NCBI RefSeq assembly: GCF_963576675.1
Contig: NC_088913.1
Location: 17,559,001 to 17,623,000, forward strand
DNA: 64,000 bases
Direction of reading: 5' to 3'
Source: Euphorbia lathyris
Lineage: Eukaryota > Streptophyta > Magnoliopsida > Malpighiales > Euphorbiaceae
Positions 34,556-45,912 of this stretch are shown in pieces. The stretch's first letter is position 1. Each line of letters starts with the position of its first letter. A model generated the notes under the pieces. That model saw only the letters and a program-made list of their open reading frames with translations, was not told the origin of the DNA and ran no database searches. A program made the translations under genes and the position numbers.

Positions 34556-34967
34556 GAGCATCTCCAGTAGAGGTTGTTTCAAAGAGTGTCAAAAATTAAC
34601 ACACCATACTAAAATATAATATTTTATTAATTTAGTAATCTATATTACTCTTGACAACTTTTAATTAAAAATGCTTCAATAGTAAGCAACTTTAAAAGTT
34701 GCCGCAATGACTCCACAAATCATTACTTAATATATAATTTATTTAATTAGAAATATTGTCAACCAATAGTAAAATGAGAGAGAAAGTCATCAAAAATGTG
34801 AACCAACAATATTCAAGTAAATCAACTTTTTTTACATTAAAAAATGTTTGACAACCTTGTAGCAAGGTTGCCAAAAATTGTCAACTTTTTAGCATCCATC
34901 ATCACTCCAATAATAAGCACTCTTTAAAAATTGTCAAACTAAATGTCACATCAGCTGGCATTCTTTT
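34556..34967. repeat. Unclassified insertion, MITE-like
   Basis: Begins AGAGCATCTCCAGTAGAGG and interrupts the paralogy with the 12780-13800 region. It contains words such as GTCAAAAATT and AATTGTCAAACT that could pair, but I could not define clean termini. Confidence 0.4.
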
Positions 34968-35299
34968 GGATTAGCATGTCAATACTAACTAAACCTAAAA
35001 ATTTACGTGTCAATATCAACTAAAAAATGACATATTATCTGCTAAACTAAACTCAAACACTAAAATTACGTGTCGATTCTCTTTCCATTTTACACCCCTA
35101 TATTGACCATTGTATGCTATATACATTGGCAAGGCAGTCACGGATGGTCCGCCAACCCGTGATTCCAGGGACAATAAAAAAATTATTTACAGAATTTTTT
35201 GTCGAAATCTATAATTTAATTTCTGTTTTCACCTTTCGGAATGGAAAGAATTTCCGTAGCCAGTAGTCCCACCCATAGAGGTGCAAACCATCTGCGAAA

Positions 35300-35350
35300 G
35301 TGAATAGTCACTGCTGCCGGCGGTGGATACCCTTATGAACCAAAAAAATC
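35300..35350 (+). repeat. 3' end of a SINE
   Basis: GGCGGTGGATACCCTTATGAACC followed by A7 matches the tail of the SINE at 20689-20822. The promoter half is missing. Confidence 0.6.
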
Positions 35351-35606
35351 TCTAGCGGGTATGGAATCAAAGGTAGAATTTAGGTCGAAATTGTTCATTT
35401 CTGATGCTTAGTCCCCAGGAAAATATGTAATTCTTAACATATTTATCATTGTCCCTCTGAGTATTTGTTTCTAGCTCCTCCACCGGATATATATGAACTT
35501 TATGATGCAAAATTTCTGAAATTTCAGAGATTAATATAAGATATATGATTGGACCTTTACTATCAGTGTGAGCTTTTAGTTTAATCGGTTCCATGATATG
35601 GTATCA

Positions 35607-36722
35607 CAGACCAAACCCTAATCTATCTCCATTTATCTCTCTCTATCGAAATATCTCTCTCTCCTACCCCCGCCGCCGTAATGACAACCACCTCCGCAAC
35701 CTCCAATATCGAAACTCCTAATACCGAAACCTCCACCACCATGACAGCTAATACCGACATAACTTCTCCCACCCATCTGTCCCTCACTATATCGAACATC
35801 TCCACTTTTATCAAAATTACCCTAGACATCGAAAAAGGACACTATCCAACTTGGGTTGTCCTGTTTAAACTTTATGCCAAAGCCTTCCAGGTCCTCGATC
35901 ACATCATTCCCCTTCAAACCACAAACACTTCCGCCAACTCCCTACAACAGAAAAACCCTGAACTCTGGTCCCGTATCGATGTTGTTGTCCTCCAATGGAT
36001 ATATAGCACTATCTCCATTGACTTGCTTCACACCATCTTTGAATCAGATTCCACCGCAGCCACAGCCTGGAGCCATCTATAAGATATATTTTCAGACAAC
36101 AAGCACTCTCGTGCTCTTTTTCTTTAACAAGAATTCTCGAAAATCAAGCTGGATGACTTTTCTGATATCTTTTCCTACTATCAACACCTTAAATCTCTCT
36201 CCGGTCAATTATCGAATGTGGACTGTCCTGTTACCAATGATCAAATGGTCTTACAACTTATATTCGGTTTAACTGATGCTTATGATAATGTTGGCATTCA
36301 GATCCGACATGGGAATCCCCTCCCTCCCTTTCACAAAGCTAGATCCATGCTCATCCTTGAAAAGACCGCCCGCGCCCGCAAGAACACTCTATCTTCGGAT
36401 TCTATCGCTCTTACCGCGGCATCCGCCGAATCAGCACCATCGCCGTCATAGTTTTCACCCGCACGGCCGGCGCTCCACTGTGAAAACCAATTCCATCGCG
36501 GCGGCAGGCACAACAGCCGATATAACCGAGGCAGAGGGGGTCGTTACAGCTCTCGGTCATCGACAGGTTCCAACTTTCGCCACTCTTTCATCCCGCCTTG
36601 GGCTTATTCCTACCTCTGGGCGCTGCAACAACCATGGCCACCCCACCCTGTCCGTATCCAACGAACTCCTGGACGAATCAGACTTCCTCAGGCCGACAAC
36701 CGCCTCAATCCGGCATACTTAT
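35607..36722 (+). pseudogene. Ty1/Copia gag remnant with primer site
   Basis: ATGGTATCACAGACC at about 35608 resembles the initiator-Met-tRNA primer site of Copia elements. From ATG 35681 one frame runs to about 36451 with stops at 36080-36082 and near 36125. It shows the Copia Gag signature (YPTWVVLFKLYAKAFQVLDH, QQKNPELWSRIDVVVLQWIY, then LQLIFGLTDAYDN). A basic Gly/Arg-rich stretch follows, then a jump straight into LTR-like sequence. Protease, integrase and reverse transcriptase are all missing, so most of the internal region was deleted. Confidence 0.82.
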
Positions 36723-36726
36723 AGAT

Positions 36727-36930
36727 TATATCTTATCTGTATATTCAACATAGTTAGTTCCCTATTTCTAGCCTAGAATATAGGATTAGACTTTCACTAC
36801 AACGTGAATTGTATTCTGTATATATATTGAATTACACATCAATAACAGTCACTCAAGAATTCAAACTGTTACATGGTATCAGAGCCTCTAGAACCAAACG
36901 GTCAAAGGTTCGAGTCCTAGCAACCTCAAA
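36727..36930 (+). repeat. Copia LTR-like end with second primer site or SINE-like tail
   Basis: Sequence ending AACTGTTACA is followed by TGGTATCAGAGCC (36874-36886), a good initiator-tRNA primer site. Just after it, GGTTCGAGTCC resembles a Pol III B box, so a tRNA-derived SINE is the alternative. No internal region follows. Confidence 0.5.
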
Positions 36931-36965
36931 TTTGTGGAATTAAAAACATTTCTTTATATAAAAAA

Positions 36966-36970
36966 TATTC

Positions 36971-37027
<57 letters not shown>
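36966..37027. repeat. (TA)n microsatellite
   Basis: About 31 TA units, exactly where homology to unit A (18438 on) resumes. Confidence 0.95.
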
Positions 37028-37030
<3 letters not shown>

Positions 37031-37991
37031 TTATTGCAAGTGATATTAAAGGAATATAACTCTGTCACATGGCGCTAAAGATCTGAAACCAACTCTTGGA
37101 GAAAGAGAGCATGTGGCATCTCCTCAATAAAATAAAGTAGAACGACTACGTATCAGGAAGTTTGATCTAGAAAATCTCACTATATCTAGTTAAGGATCCA
37201 GTCGTTGTATGAGAATCATGGACCTAGTGGACTTGAAGAATATTAGTCTCTGATATCTGGGAACACATTACCTATCAAAAGAGGACACGTAGCACACTGT
37301 GCTTCTCAATCCATAAATACCTTTTATGGTTCGATCACAGTATATTTATTAGTTTGTTTTACACTCTAATTATTTCGATCACAACCTTTCATACTTTAAT
37401 CACGATTCATTATAATTTATTAAAGAGATAAGGACCAAATTTAACTCTGACCTTTTAAGTGAATGGACGATTTAGCCTAACGTATGAAATTGTATAAAAT
37501 TTAACTTTAGTGCTTCCAAGAAAAATCAATTTTAGCTTAGTGCAATCGAAAATTTAAAAATACTCATTTGGCTATTATTAATTTTACTGTCATGTCAGAC
37601 TTTTCAAATGAGTTTGTCGATAAATTAAAATAGTTTCGTACATTTTTTATTGGGTTTTTTATAACTATATTAATAACACAGTAAATATTCTAGACAGTTT
37701 AACAAAAAAATTTGTGATTAATTTATAAGTAGCAGATTTAATTTTTAGCATTTTAACAAAAAAAAAATTATAATTTTGTTAGTAATAAATTAAATAACTT
37801 AGATATAATTGATATTTGAAATGTCTGATATAATTTTTTTCTTTCTAATTTTTAATAATATAAAGCTAAAATTAATATTATTTGGAAACGTTAGAACTAA
37901 ATTTGCACTATTTTAGACATTAACACTAAATCCATAATTTTTTCAAAATGTTAGTATTAAATCAAGCATTTATCCCTCAATTAAAAAAAAT

Positions 37992-38570
37992 GGAATAAGA
38001 TGTAAAAATACCCCTAATGATACAATAAGGAGTAATTTTACCTCTAATATCTAAAATGGTGTAATTTTACCCTCAACATTGGCAGTCAATAGTAATTTTA
38101 CCCCTAACGCTGACAAGTTAGTTCAATTTGAGAAATAGTTCATTAAATTGTCTTTCTCGGTAAATCTTGCCATCTACGGTTCGCATGTGCGTCATTTTAT
38201 CACTAATTAGTAACAAGTCACAAACATATGATTAAATGAGAAAAAAAATTAAATAATATATTGTAACTTGTATGAGATGGAAAAAAAAATCAAATATTTC
38301 GTCAAATTTAAAAATTTTAATTTTCAATTCTATTATTAAATAATAAAAAATATGATTTTTTTTTAGAATCAACCACGTGCAATAGGTATAAAATAAGGAA
38401 CAAAATATCTGCATTTTATAATAATGTCTGAAATTGACCCAACTTATCAACGTTAGAGGTAAAATTGCTCTTGGCTGCAAACGTTAGGGTTAAAATTATA
38501 TCATTTTAGACGTTAGAGGTAAAATTACTCCTGACTCTAACGTTAGAAGTATTTTTGCATCTTATAAAAA
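37992..38570. mobile_element. Mutator-like MITE with ~130-bp inverted repeats
   Basis: Left arm starts GGAATAAGATGTAAAAA; the right arm ends TTTTTGCATCTTAT. Both arms repeat TAATTTTACCTCTAACG-type words. A longer relative is at 62931-63859. Unit A at about 20385 has no insert here, confirming mobility. No ORF is conserved. Confidence 0.82.
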
Positions 38571-38924
38571 AATCAAAGTAAAATTTATCATAATTTTTTT
38601 TAATCTATCATAAATATTTATAATAAAAAATTACATAAATTTATTTAATATAATCTTTTCTATATTGATTTTTTTTAGATATTAGTCATTTTCAAAGAGA
38701 GGAAAGTAGTAGGTGACTTCAAATATGTACCCACTGCAATTATTACATACTCTTGCATCAACTTTATTTCATTATGACACTTTAAATGCCATAATGAGGT
38801 CAATGTATTTATTTATAGGAATTATTTTTAACTATAGGTTAAACATAGCTCCTTATATATATATAAAAAAAATTCATTATACTTATATAAGGAATTATTT
38901 TACTAATTAACACCATTTGAGTGT

Positions 38925-39955
38925 TTAATCCCAAATCCTAAGCCAAAAAAACTTAGTCCACCATTCTTTCACAAAAGCAGCTACGACAACGTACTCATCA
39001 AGCGCTCTAAGATCAGCTTTACATCGTAGAAAAGTCGGAAAGAACATCCAAAAACAAGTAACCAACACAAATCCAACAGTCAACGGCGCAGATATCCACA
39101 CCGGAAACCACCACCGGCCGTTAACTACCTTCTTCAAAGCCACCTCAACCACTAAACACACTCCGTGAAGCAAGAAGAAGAAGCTGATTTCCCAAGTGGG
39201 CTTCACGCGCCCCAAGTAGTAGAAAATAAGCTCGTGCATAATAGCTGACACCACAAATGTCCCCATAATTGCTGGAAGTGGAGCCCACCGCCGACCAATA
39301 ATTGGAGAAACTGTTCTCAGGAGAGGTTCGTATACAGTCGGACGTAGAATACTCGTGACCATGAGGTTCCATCTTTTTCCCCAGAAATCTTGGAGCGAAG
39401 CTGATCTGTACGGCTCGTTGAACTGTGGCTCGAGCTCAAAACCCAGAACGGCTCGAGCCAGGATGGCCAAAATGGCGAAACCCAATTCTAGAAAAATGTA
39501 TATATGAAGAGAATATAGGACTAGAATTGCCTTTGGGTGTATAAATTCTCTATAATTATAGACACGAATCAATATAACCAAAAGTATGAACTTTATGACC
39601 GCATAATTTGGAAAAGATGACTTTTCACATTTATGAGGAATTGGGTATTTTTTATTTTGACTATTTTGAGATGGGGTTTCTTCATTTTTGCCATTTGGAT
39701 GAGATTTCTGAGATGGGTTTTCTTCATTTTGGGGATAAAGATGAGATTTTTGAGATGGGTTTTGTTGAATTTTGATGGGGAAACAAGCAAGAAGGAGAAA
39801 TCGGATTAAAGAAATTGAAGGGTGAGATGATAAAGGACCAAGACCAAATGCATAAAGTAAGAGCTTGAAATTTGCAAGCCAAGCAATGAAGAAAGCTGTC
39901 ATACCTCCAAGATGTATGGAATGAAGATTGAGAGGAAGAAGAACAAATAGGCAAA
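38925..39955 (-). pseudogene. Wax synthase-like MBOAT acyltransferase, copy B, N-terminally truncated
   Basis: About 90% identical in protein to copy A by eye, with one open frame of 325 residues from ATG 39902 to the stop at 38925. The active-site region VSAIMHELIFYY and LQDFWGKRWN are kept, as is the hydrophilic repeat region. It keeps what looks like the original C-terminus (KEWWTKFFWLRIWD). Homology to copy A stops at about 39955, so the first 45 or so residues, including the first membrane segment, are gone and no replacement start is evident. The open frame means expression of a shortened protein from ATG 39902 cannot be excluded. Confidence 0.8.
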
Positions 39956-40533
39956 TAAATAAATGGAATTGTCTTTTTAGTGATTATGAATCCACTAGAA
40001 AAACGACACACACAAAAAAAAAAAAACACATAATAAATGGAATTAAATTGCTATAACTTTTTCTTTCACAGAATGAAAATATTACAGAACATCAAAAATA
40101 AATAAATAAACAAATACACCCGTGATAAAAAGAAGTAGGGGAACACTGCAGGATGAGAGCGAGTTGTCCTAGTTAATATGTGAGCAATTAGGGCTTTAAA
40201 TGAGCGAGCCGCTGGTGGACATGATTTTCAGATTCGGTTTGTAAACAAGTTGAGTTTGAGCAAATCAAGTTCGTAAGCAAACTCGATTAGAGGCTTAACA
40301 AGTTCATAAAATCTGCCATATTTTTTGAAGCAAATTTTACAATTAATCATTAAAATAAAAATGATTACAAACTAAATTATACATGAGAAATCCTATTCAA
40401 ATAAAATTATACATGAGAAATTGTAATCTAAAAATAAAAATAAAAATTATGTAATATGGAATAAGAGTTTTTTTTGGCGAGTTTTGCGGATATAATATAA
40501 TATAAATAATAAAGTTAACTTGTGTATATAAAA

Positions 40534-40937
40534 GGCCTAATACACAAATACTTCCTTGAATTTGTTCAAATGTTGTAACTGCCCTTCCAATTTTCAATTG
40601 TAACAACTTACCGTTTAAACTTGTCAAATTGTAAAATATAACCCTAAATTGGGAATCTTTTTACCCCGTACTTGAAGCTGTAAAAACGTTTCTCCGGATT
40701 CGTATCACGCCAAAGATCTGATTATCATATTCCACGAGCGTTGTAGCTTTTGTATTTCACGTGTTTCTTCAATTACAGTTCATGTCAACAATTTGGGGTT
40801 ATGTTTTACAATTGAACAAGTTTGAAATGTTATATTTTATAATTGGACATGTTTGAGGGATAAGTTGTTACAATTAAAAATTCGAAAGGCAATTGTAATA
40901 TTTGGACAAGTTCAAAGGGTTATTTGTGTATTAGGCC
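40534..40937. mobile_element. Mutator-type MITE, 404 bp
   Basis: GGCCTAATACACAAATA at the left is mirrored by TATTTGTGTATTAGGCC at the right, and the arms pair for well over 100 bp. Flanking 9-mers are TATATAAAA (40525-40533) and TCTATAAAA (40938-40946), 8 of 9 identical. Confidence 0.88.
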
Positions 40938-41082
40938 TCTATAAAATAAAAGAGTTTGTTACTGTTAAAAAGAAATAATAAAATAAATCTCCCTTTGAAA
41001 GTGTGTGTTGTGGGCCAAGGAAGATGCATAGAAACTGAGAAAGCTACCAACGGTCTGCTGGTGGAAAAAAGAGTTTGTGGAC

Positions 41083-41133
41083 ATCCCACATCGCTAGTTT
41101 GAGACTAAAAAGGTGACTTTGTAGATTATAAAT
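41083..41133 (+). promoter_or_regulatory. Plant snRNA-type promoter motif (USE plus TATA)
   Basis: ATCCCACATCG at 41083-41093 fits the plant upstream sequence element RTCCCACATCG exactly. TATAAAT begins at 41127, leaving 33 nt between them. That spacing is the one known for Pol II snRNA genes; Pol III genes have about ten fewer. A transcript would start near 41155-41165. I do not recognise a known snRNA or snoRNA downstream, so this may be a promoter relic carried by the repeat. Confidence 0.5.
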
Positions 41134-42892
41134 GGGGCACTGACAGTCTGGACAAAACTAGATGCATTTTGCTATCAGTTACGAATTAAAAGCCGTGGTG
41201 CTAAATGGGCTTTTTCCAAAAATTAAACTTTTGATAAAAATGAGTATTTTTTTTGTTTTGTTTTTTTATAAATTGGGGTTAAACCGGTTCACCGGGTTAC
41301 TTCCAGTTAGAGATGGGCAAAAAAACCAGTTAACCTGGTAACCAAACCGAAAATCAGTAATCCGAACCGGAAAAAACGGTTAACTGAATTAATGGTTAAA
41401 AAAAAATAGATAGATAACGGTTTCAGTTTCGGGTTAGAGTGTTTAAAAACCACGGTTAACGGTTAACCGAACCGTTTAATAAATATAAATTAAAAAAATT
41501 TAATATATTATATAACATATATCATATTATATTATAAGATTAAAAAAAAGCTTTTAACATAGATTATAATATACTAGTTTTAGACCCGTGCTTTGCACGG
41601 ATTGTTTGTTTGGTTTAATACAAATATGTAAATATCTACAAATTTGTATATTAAAACTTCAATGAATATATAAATATTAAAATTTAGTATAATTCTTTTT
41701 TACGCCGGACACTCTTGAAATTGTCATATACATTAGCTGAATACCTAACATCTGCTAGTCGAAGACCCACTCGTTGCGCGCGCAATAAGCCACTGTTTAG
41801 CTAAATAAATATGAACTACTTGAATGAATTCAAAAATAAATAATTACAAATTTTTCATACCCAAATAATAACACAACCATAATAAATTAGAAAATACACT
41901 TTCATAGACCTCAATTTGGTAATTCTCTCTTCTTTCACTCTTATACTTTGTTTGCATTCTCGTATCTAAAGAAGCTGGACCAGTGCAAATTGCTTTCCTA
42001 TGGTAAATTTTTGCATGAATTTTAAATAGATGAATTAGAGCATCATCAAGAGATGATAGCTGAAAATCAATTCTAACAGCCTAAATCATACTTCAGTGTC
42101 AAGTTAATTTAGATTTTGAAATATTGTGAGCATTTTCAATAAGCTACATTGTCAAAGGGACACAATCACCACTCTTGTGAGGGATACATCACCACTCTTT
42201 TGTAAAATTTCAGCCCTTCAAATTTTCTATAGCAACTTTAACCCATGTAGTAGAGTCTAATTAAATTAGGGACATAAAAATGTGTATCAATTTCAACAAA
42301 CCGACAATATCAGATTGAGATTATGAAGCGTTATGTAATTAAAACAACACTCCATCATACCAAAGAAATAAACTAATTTTAATTATCAAATGACAACAAA
42401 ATTTCCATTTAAATTATGATTATGATTATGCTAATTAACAAACTAAAATACAGAAAGATTGTAGGTACATACTAAAGAGAAGAAGATGATATATTTGAAG
42501 GACTTTTTTTATAGCAGTTATAGAAGTCAAGCTCGTTGATGAATTTGATAAACTCTATAGATCCATATAATCCAGAATTAACATTACAGTACATCTTGAA
42601 CTTAAAAATCAGCACAAAACCCATTCAAGTAAAACATGAAAAAAAAGGCTCCCTAAGCCCGGAACATAATTATTTCAATATATGTACTTACACATTAAAA
42701 AAAGAACATTAACAAATTCATCTGCTTAAAAGAAAAATATGTGATCAAAATATCAAATTGGAATAGTTTCATTTTTCCAATGGTGTGCTGAACTAAAATT
42801 GCAGACCTAATTATGATAAAAAAACATCCACATTTGCTTTTGAGTTAAGTAGGTAAAATTGTGTCATTAAACAACATATATTATTTTCAAGA

Positions 42893-42972
42893 TGTACACC
42901 CTTGTGGTGGGACCCCTCTCTAGACCTCGCTTAAGTAGGGACGCGTAGTGCACCGGACCGCCCTTTTATCTT
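42893..42972 (+). repeat. SINE tail fragment (Au/TS-like)
   Basis: CACCCTTGTGGTGGGACCCC, then a short stem with GCGTAGTGCACCGGACCG and CCCTTTT, is the 3' body known from widespread plant SINEs. The family name is from memory. The promoter half is absent. Confidence 0.55.
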
Positions 42973-43202
42973 GGGGAATAACTACAATATGATTAAATTT
43001 ATGAAAGAAATGATAATTAACTTGTCTTATAACATCATATTAGAATTCTAAAAGTTAATTATCAACTTTGAAAAACTCAATTTTGTATGAAAACTGATTG
43101 AAATTAATGTTATTACTTGAAAAAGGTTGTCAACCAACTATAGGAAATTTATGCATTACTTGATTAATAAGCACAAAGATTTAAAAAGAAAATAGAACTT
43201 AC

Positions 43203-43545
43203 TTGACATTTAGTGAACAGTTGCTTCTCTTAGAGAAACCAATGTCAGTGCAAATAGCTTTTATATCAACTCCATAGAACTCACCTTTGGCCATAACAAA
43301 TTCTTCTATGTCATCAGCCAATGTCATCCTTGATGTGTATATCTAGAAACATCATATGATAATTCAGTAATCATAAAATAATGGCTACAAAAAGTAATAT
43401 TGCAGATAACTGAAAAAGATCTTCAATTCATTGTTAGTCACATATACCTAGAAAACACACCTCCTTATTTTAATATTAGGAAGTGGAAATTCAATCTTCC
43501 TATCTATTCCGCCAAGCCGAAGCAAAGCATGATCAAGTAAACCAC
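43203..43545 (-). pseudogene. RPT2: Captured fragment of a 26S proteasome ATPase (RPT2-like) gene
   Basis: Two exon pieces on the minus strand inside Helitron 1. About 43545-43461 encodes a piece reading LLDHALLRLGGIDRKIEF then PLPNIKIRR, ending at a GT donor. 43342-43203 follows an AG acceptor, encodes [20 protein letters not shown] then [14 protein letters not shown], and ends at a canonical GTAAGT. In intact RPT2 these residues follow the AAA second-region homology (RPGRIDRKIEFPLPD) and continue the C-terminal lid. Several invariant residues are altered (LRPGR is LRLGG; the end of exon 2 diverges). Walker motifs and all other exons are absent. It is a Helitron-carried relic, not a working subunit. 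Confidence 0.85.
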
Positions 43546-43857
43546 ATGGTAGAAAAATCTTTGGATTTCCTTAATAAAAACTTCAACCCTTTACGAAATG
43601 CAAAATTGGTGACAACCAAGCGAATGTGAAATTGTACCCAAATAACATAGTGTTAAAAAGAATTAGAGAATGGGAAACAGATCTTGTTAACGGCATTTGA
43701 GAATGTGGACAAAAGAATCGGAGAACGTGGGCATGAGCGCTGAAAAGCTAGATAATTTGGGGAAAGTGAACCGTGTTAACGAATGTGAAACGTGAGAATG
43801 GGAAGCTTTAAGAAAATGACATGTCAGTAAAAGAAGGCTTTAGAACTTGATACATCA

Positions 43858-44519
43858 GCTATGATGCACGGACACTTCGGAATCATCACTTATCGCGTGT
43901 CCGATACGTTTCCGACACTGATACGGCCGGACACTCCAGGGACACCGTGTCGGGACTGTGTCTGTAATTTCGGAAAGTTGGACACGCGTATCAGTGAAGG
44001 ATACGCGTGTCCCAGGAAAAAAACCCTAATTCTTCAAAACCGAAAAATCCTTTCCGATTCCGATTACATCCTTTCCTATTCCGTTCATCTCCTTCAATAA
44101 CCGATTACATCCTTTCCTATTCCGTTCATCTCCTTCAAAACCGAAAAATCCTTTCCGATTCCGTTCATCTCCTTCAATAACCGATTGATTCTTATTCCAT
44201 TGGAGAGTCAGAAACTCCAAAGGACAGGGACAGGGGGAATTAATATGCCATTAATACAAAAACTCTCAAACTTCTCCATCCATCTATATAAATAGGGCTG
44301 CTAACATTCTAAATTCTTACGTTCCTGTTCCTACTCAAATTTCTAATTGTTTTGCTTGGAGATTGGATATATTTTTAATATTTATAAATTTACCCCAATA
44401 TTTTTAATATTTACACGTATCCCCCAAGTATCCGTGTCCTGTGTTTTATAGAAATGACGTTTCCCGTGTCCGTGTCCGTGTCGGATACCGTATCCGTGTC
44501 CGTGTCCGTGCAACATAGC
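43858..44519. mobile_element. MITE with TGCACGGACAC ends inside Helitron 1
   Basis: GCTATGATGCACGGACAC at the left and GTGTCCGTGCAACATAGC at the right are inverted repeats. ACATCA flanks both sides (43852-43857 and 44520-44525). The interior has repeated GTGTCCG words and, at about 44035-44185, tandem copies of a TCCTTTCCGATTCCG/TTCATCTCC unit. Confidence 0.75.
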
Positions 44520-44595
44520 ACATCAGCAATATTGTATACAGATTTAGTATATATATATAGATATTAATATAAATATATAATATAGGGTGCCTTCT

Positions 44596-44735
44596 ATACT
44601 TTGTTTTGTTTTTGACAAAGTAAGTTTTACTTTGTTTTTTCTAACATTGGATAAGCTTACTTTGTCAAAGTTCTTCACCATCTAATGGTGGAAAAAACAA
44701 AGTAATACTTACTTTGTCAAAAACAAAGTTCTTTT
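44596..44735. repeat. Short foldback repeat
   Basis: CTTTGTTTTTGACAAAGTAAG is mirrored by CTTACTTTGTCAAAAACAAAG about 90 bp later, giving a strong hairpin. Probably a small MITE inside the outer hAT element; no duplication identified. Confidence 0.6.
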
Positions 44736-45472
44736 AAACATAAGTACTTCAATGAAATATTATTTACATTTCTTTATGTTTTAAATGTAAATTTGATGGA
44801 TTATTTTTTAGTTCGGTACTTATGTTTGAATTCTGAACTTTTATATGAATTCGTTTCGTTTGAATTTTTGAAATTATGTGTATTTTAATATTGTTTAAAA
44901 TTTTAGGTTTGGGTAAAAATTATGGTTAACCGTTGATTTTTGGTTAACTAGTGAGAATTGATTAAAACCTGTTAACCGAAAAACCTAACCGAAATTAATG
45001 GTTAACCGGTTGTATGGTTAACCGATTGATATGGACCGATTTCAGTTTGGATGGTTAAAAAACCGTTGATAACGGTTCGATTAATTTTTTTGCCTAATGG
45101 ACCGGTTAACCGAACCGTGCCCACCTCTACTTCCAGTTCACCAGTTTTTCTAGTTCAAATGGGGTCAGTGAATTCCGATCTGGTCCGATTTTCAAAACCG
45201 TTCTTTTTATAGAAAAATAAATGAGCTGCTCGTGAGCAAAGCTCGCGAGCACAACGAATGAGCTGTTCACGAATAAATAAAATGAGATGTTCGTGAACTC
45301 GATAAATGAGCTCGGCTCATGAGCAACTCATGAACAATCAAGTTGCTAAACGAGCCGAGCTCGAACAACAAATTGAGCTCGAACCGAGCTAGATCGATAA
45401 GAAACTGCCGAGGCGAGCTCGAGCAGACCAAAACTTGGCTCGGCTCGAGTCGTTTACAACCCTATGAGCAAC

Positions 45473-45912
45473 CTGATTTGTTGATTTACGAACAAAAGAA
45501 CTTTAACGGCACTAAAAGTTTTAAAAGTATTCTACATTCATCAATAAGATAATCTACATAAAAGTTCAGGGAAATATTTCCGTTAATAACAATCGTTAGA
45601 AGTTGAGAGTAAGACGGTCCTATCGAGATGAAGGTTGTTCATCTAACTAAAAGCTTTCTTGAAACTAAAAGCTTCGACAAAAAAAGCAACCCAACATCCG
45701 GGGAAAAAGTAAAAATAAATTTAGCTAAGTATTTTAAAAAGCCATGTCATTCTAATGACTGACTAAATTTGTCTAGAGTTTTGTTTTCTTAATTACTATT
45801 TTCTTTTCATATTATTTATCACACGAAGCAAAAAAAAATATTTCAGATTTTTATTACTTTAAGTTTTCAATCTAAACTTTTTTCTATTTCGCCTTAGTTA
45901 AATAGTTTAACA
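45473..45912. other. Spacer between the nest and Helitron 2
   Basis: AT-rich, no gene or clear repeat boundary seen. Confidence 0.5.

Larger units (their letters stand above)
33650..35104 (+). repeat. Segmental duplication, unit B part 1
   Basis: Paralogue of 11885-13930. Homology breaks off near 35104 and resumes at 37028, so the part of unit A that holds xylanase exons 6 and 7 (13930-18437) has no counterpart here. Confidence 0.85.
37028..39955 (+). repeat. Segmental duplication, unit B part 2
   Basis: Paralogue of 18438-22560. It lacks the four insertions of unit A and so preserves their empty sites. Homology ends at about 39955, within the wax synthase copy. Confidence 0.88.
41574..44561 (-). 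mobile_element. Helitron 1, non-autonomous
   Basis: Read on the minus strand it starts TCTATATATATATACTAAAT and ends with the hairpin CCGTGCAAAGCACGG followed by TCTAAAACTAG. It sits between A and T of the host, and no target duplication is seen, as expected for Helitrons. It has no Rep/helicase. It carries pieces of a proteasome ATPase gene, a SINE tail and a MITE. Confidence 0.88.
41308..45129. mobile_element. hAT-type element split by a Helitron
   Basis: Termini TAGAGATGGGCA and TGCCCACCTCTA pair at 11 of 12. The 8-bp duplication CTTCCAGT is perfect (41300-41307 and 45130-45137). The body is rich in GGTTAACCG words. Removing Helitron 1 leaves about 830 bp with no ORF. Confidence 0.92.
40189..45464. 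mobile_element. hAT-type element hosting a nest of insertions
   Basis: Left terminus TAGGGCTTTAAATGAGCGAG and right terminus GTCGTTTACAACCCTA pair as hAT-type inverted repeats. Flanking octamers TGAGCAAT (40181-40188) and TGAGCAAC (45465-45472) match at 7 of 8. The subterminal parts are rich in GAGCTCG and GCTCGAG words. No transposase seen. It contains the elements at 40534-40937 and 41308-45129. Confidence 0.82.

Noticed and set aside
35681..36451. A host gene with Thr/Ser-rich N-terminus
   Set aside because: The conserved block is Copia Gag and a primer site precedes it.
36874..36925. A tRNA gene at the TGGTATCAGAGCC...GGTTCGAGTCC segment
   Set aside because: No acceptor stem or cloverleaf can be formed; a Copia primer site or SINE-like relic explains it.
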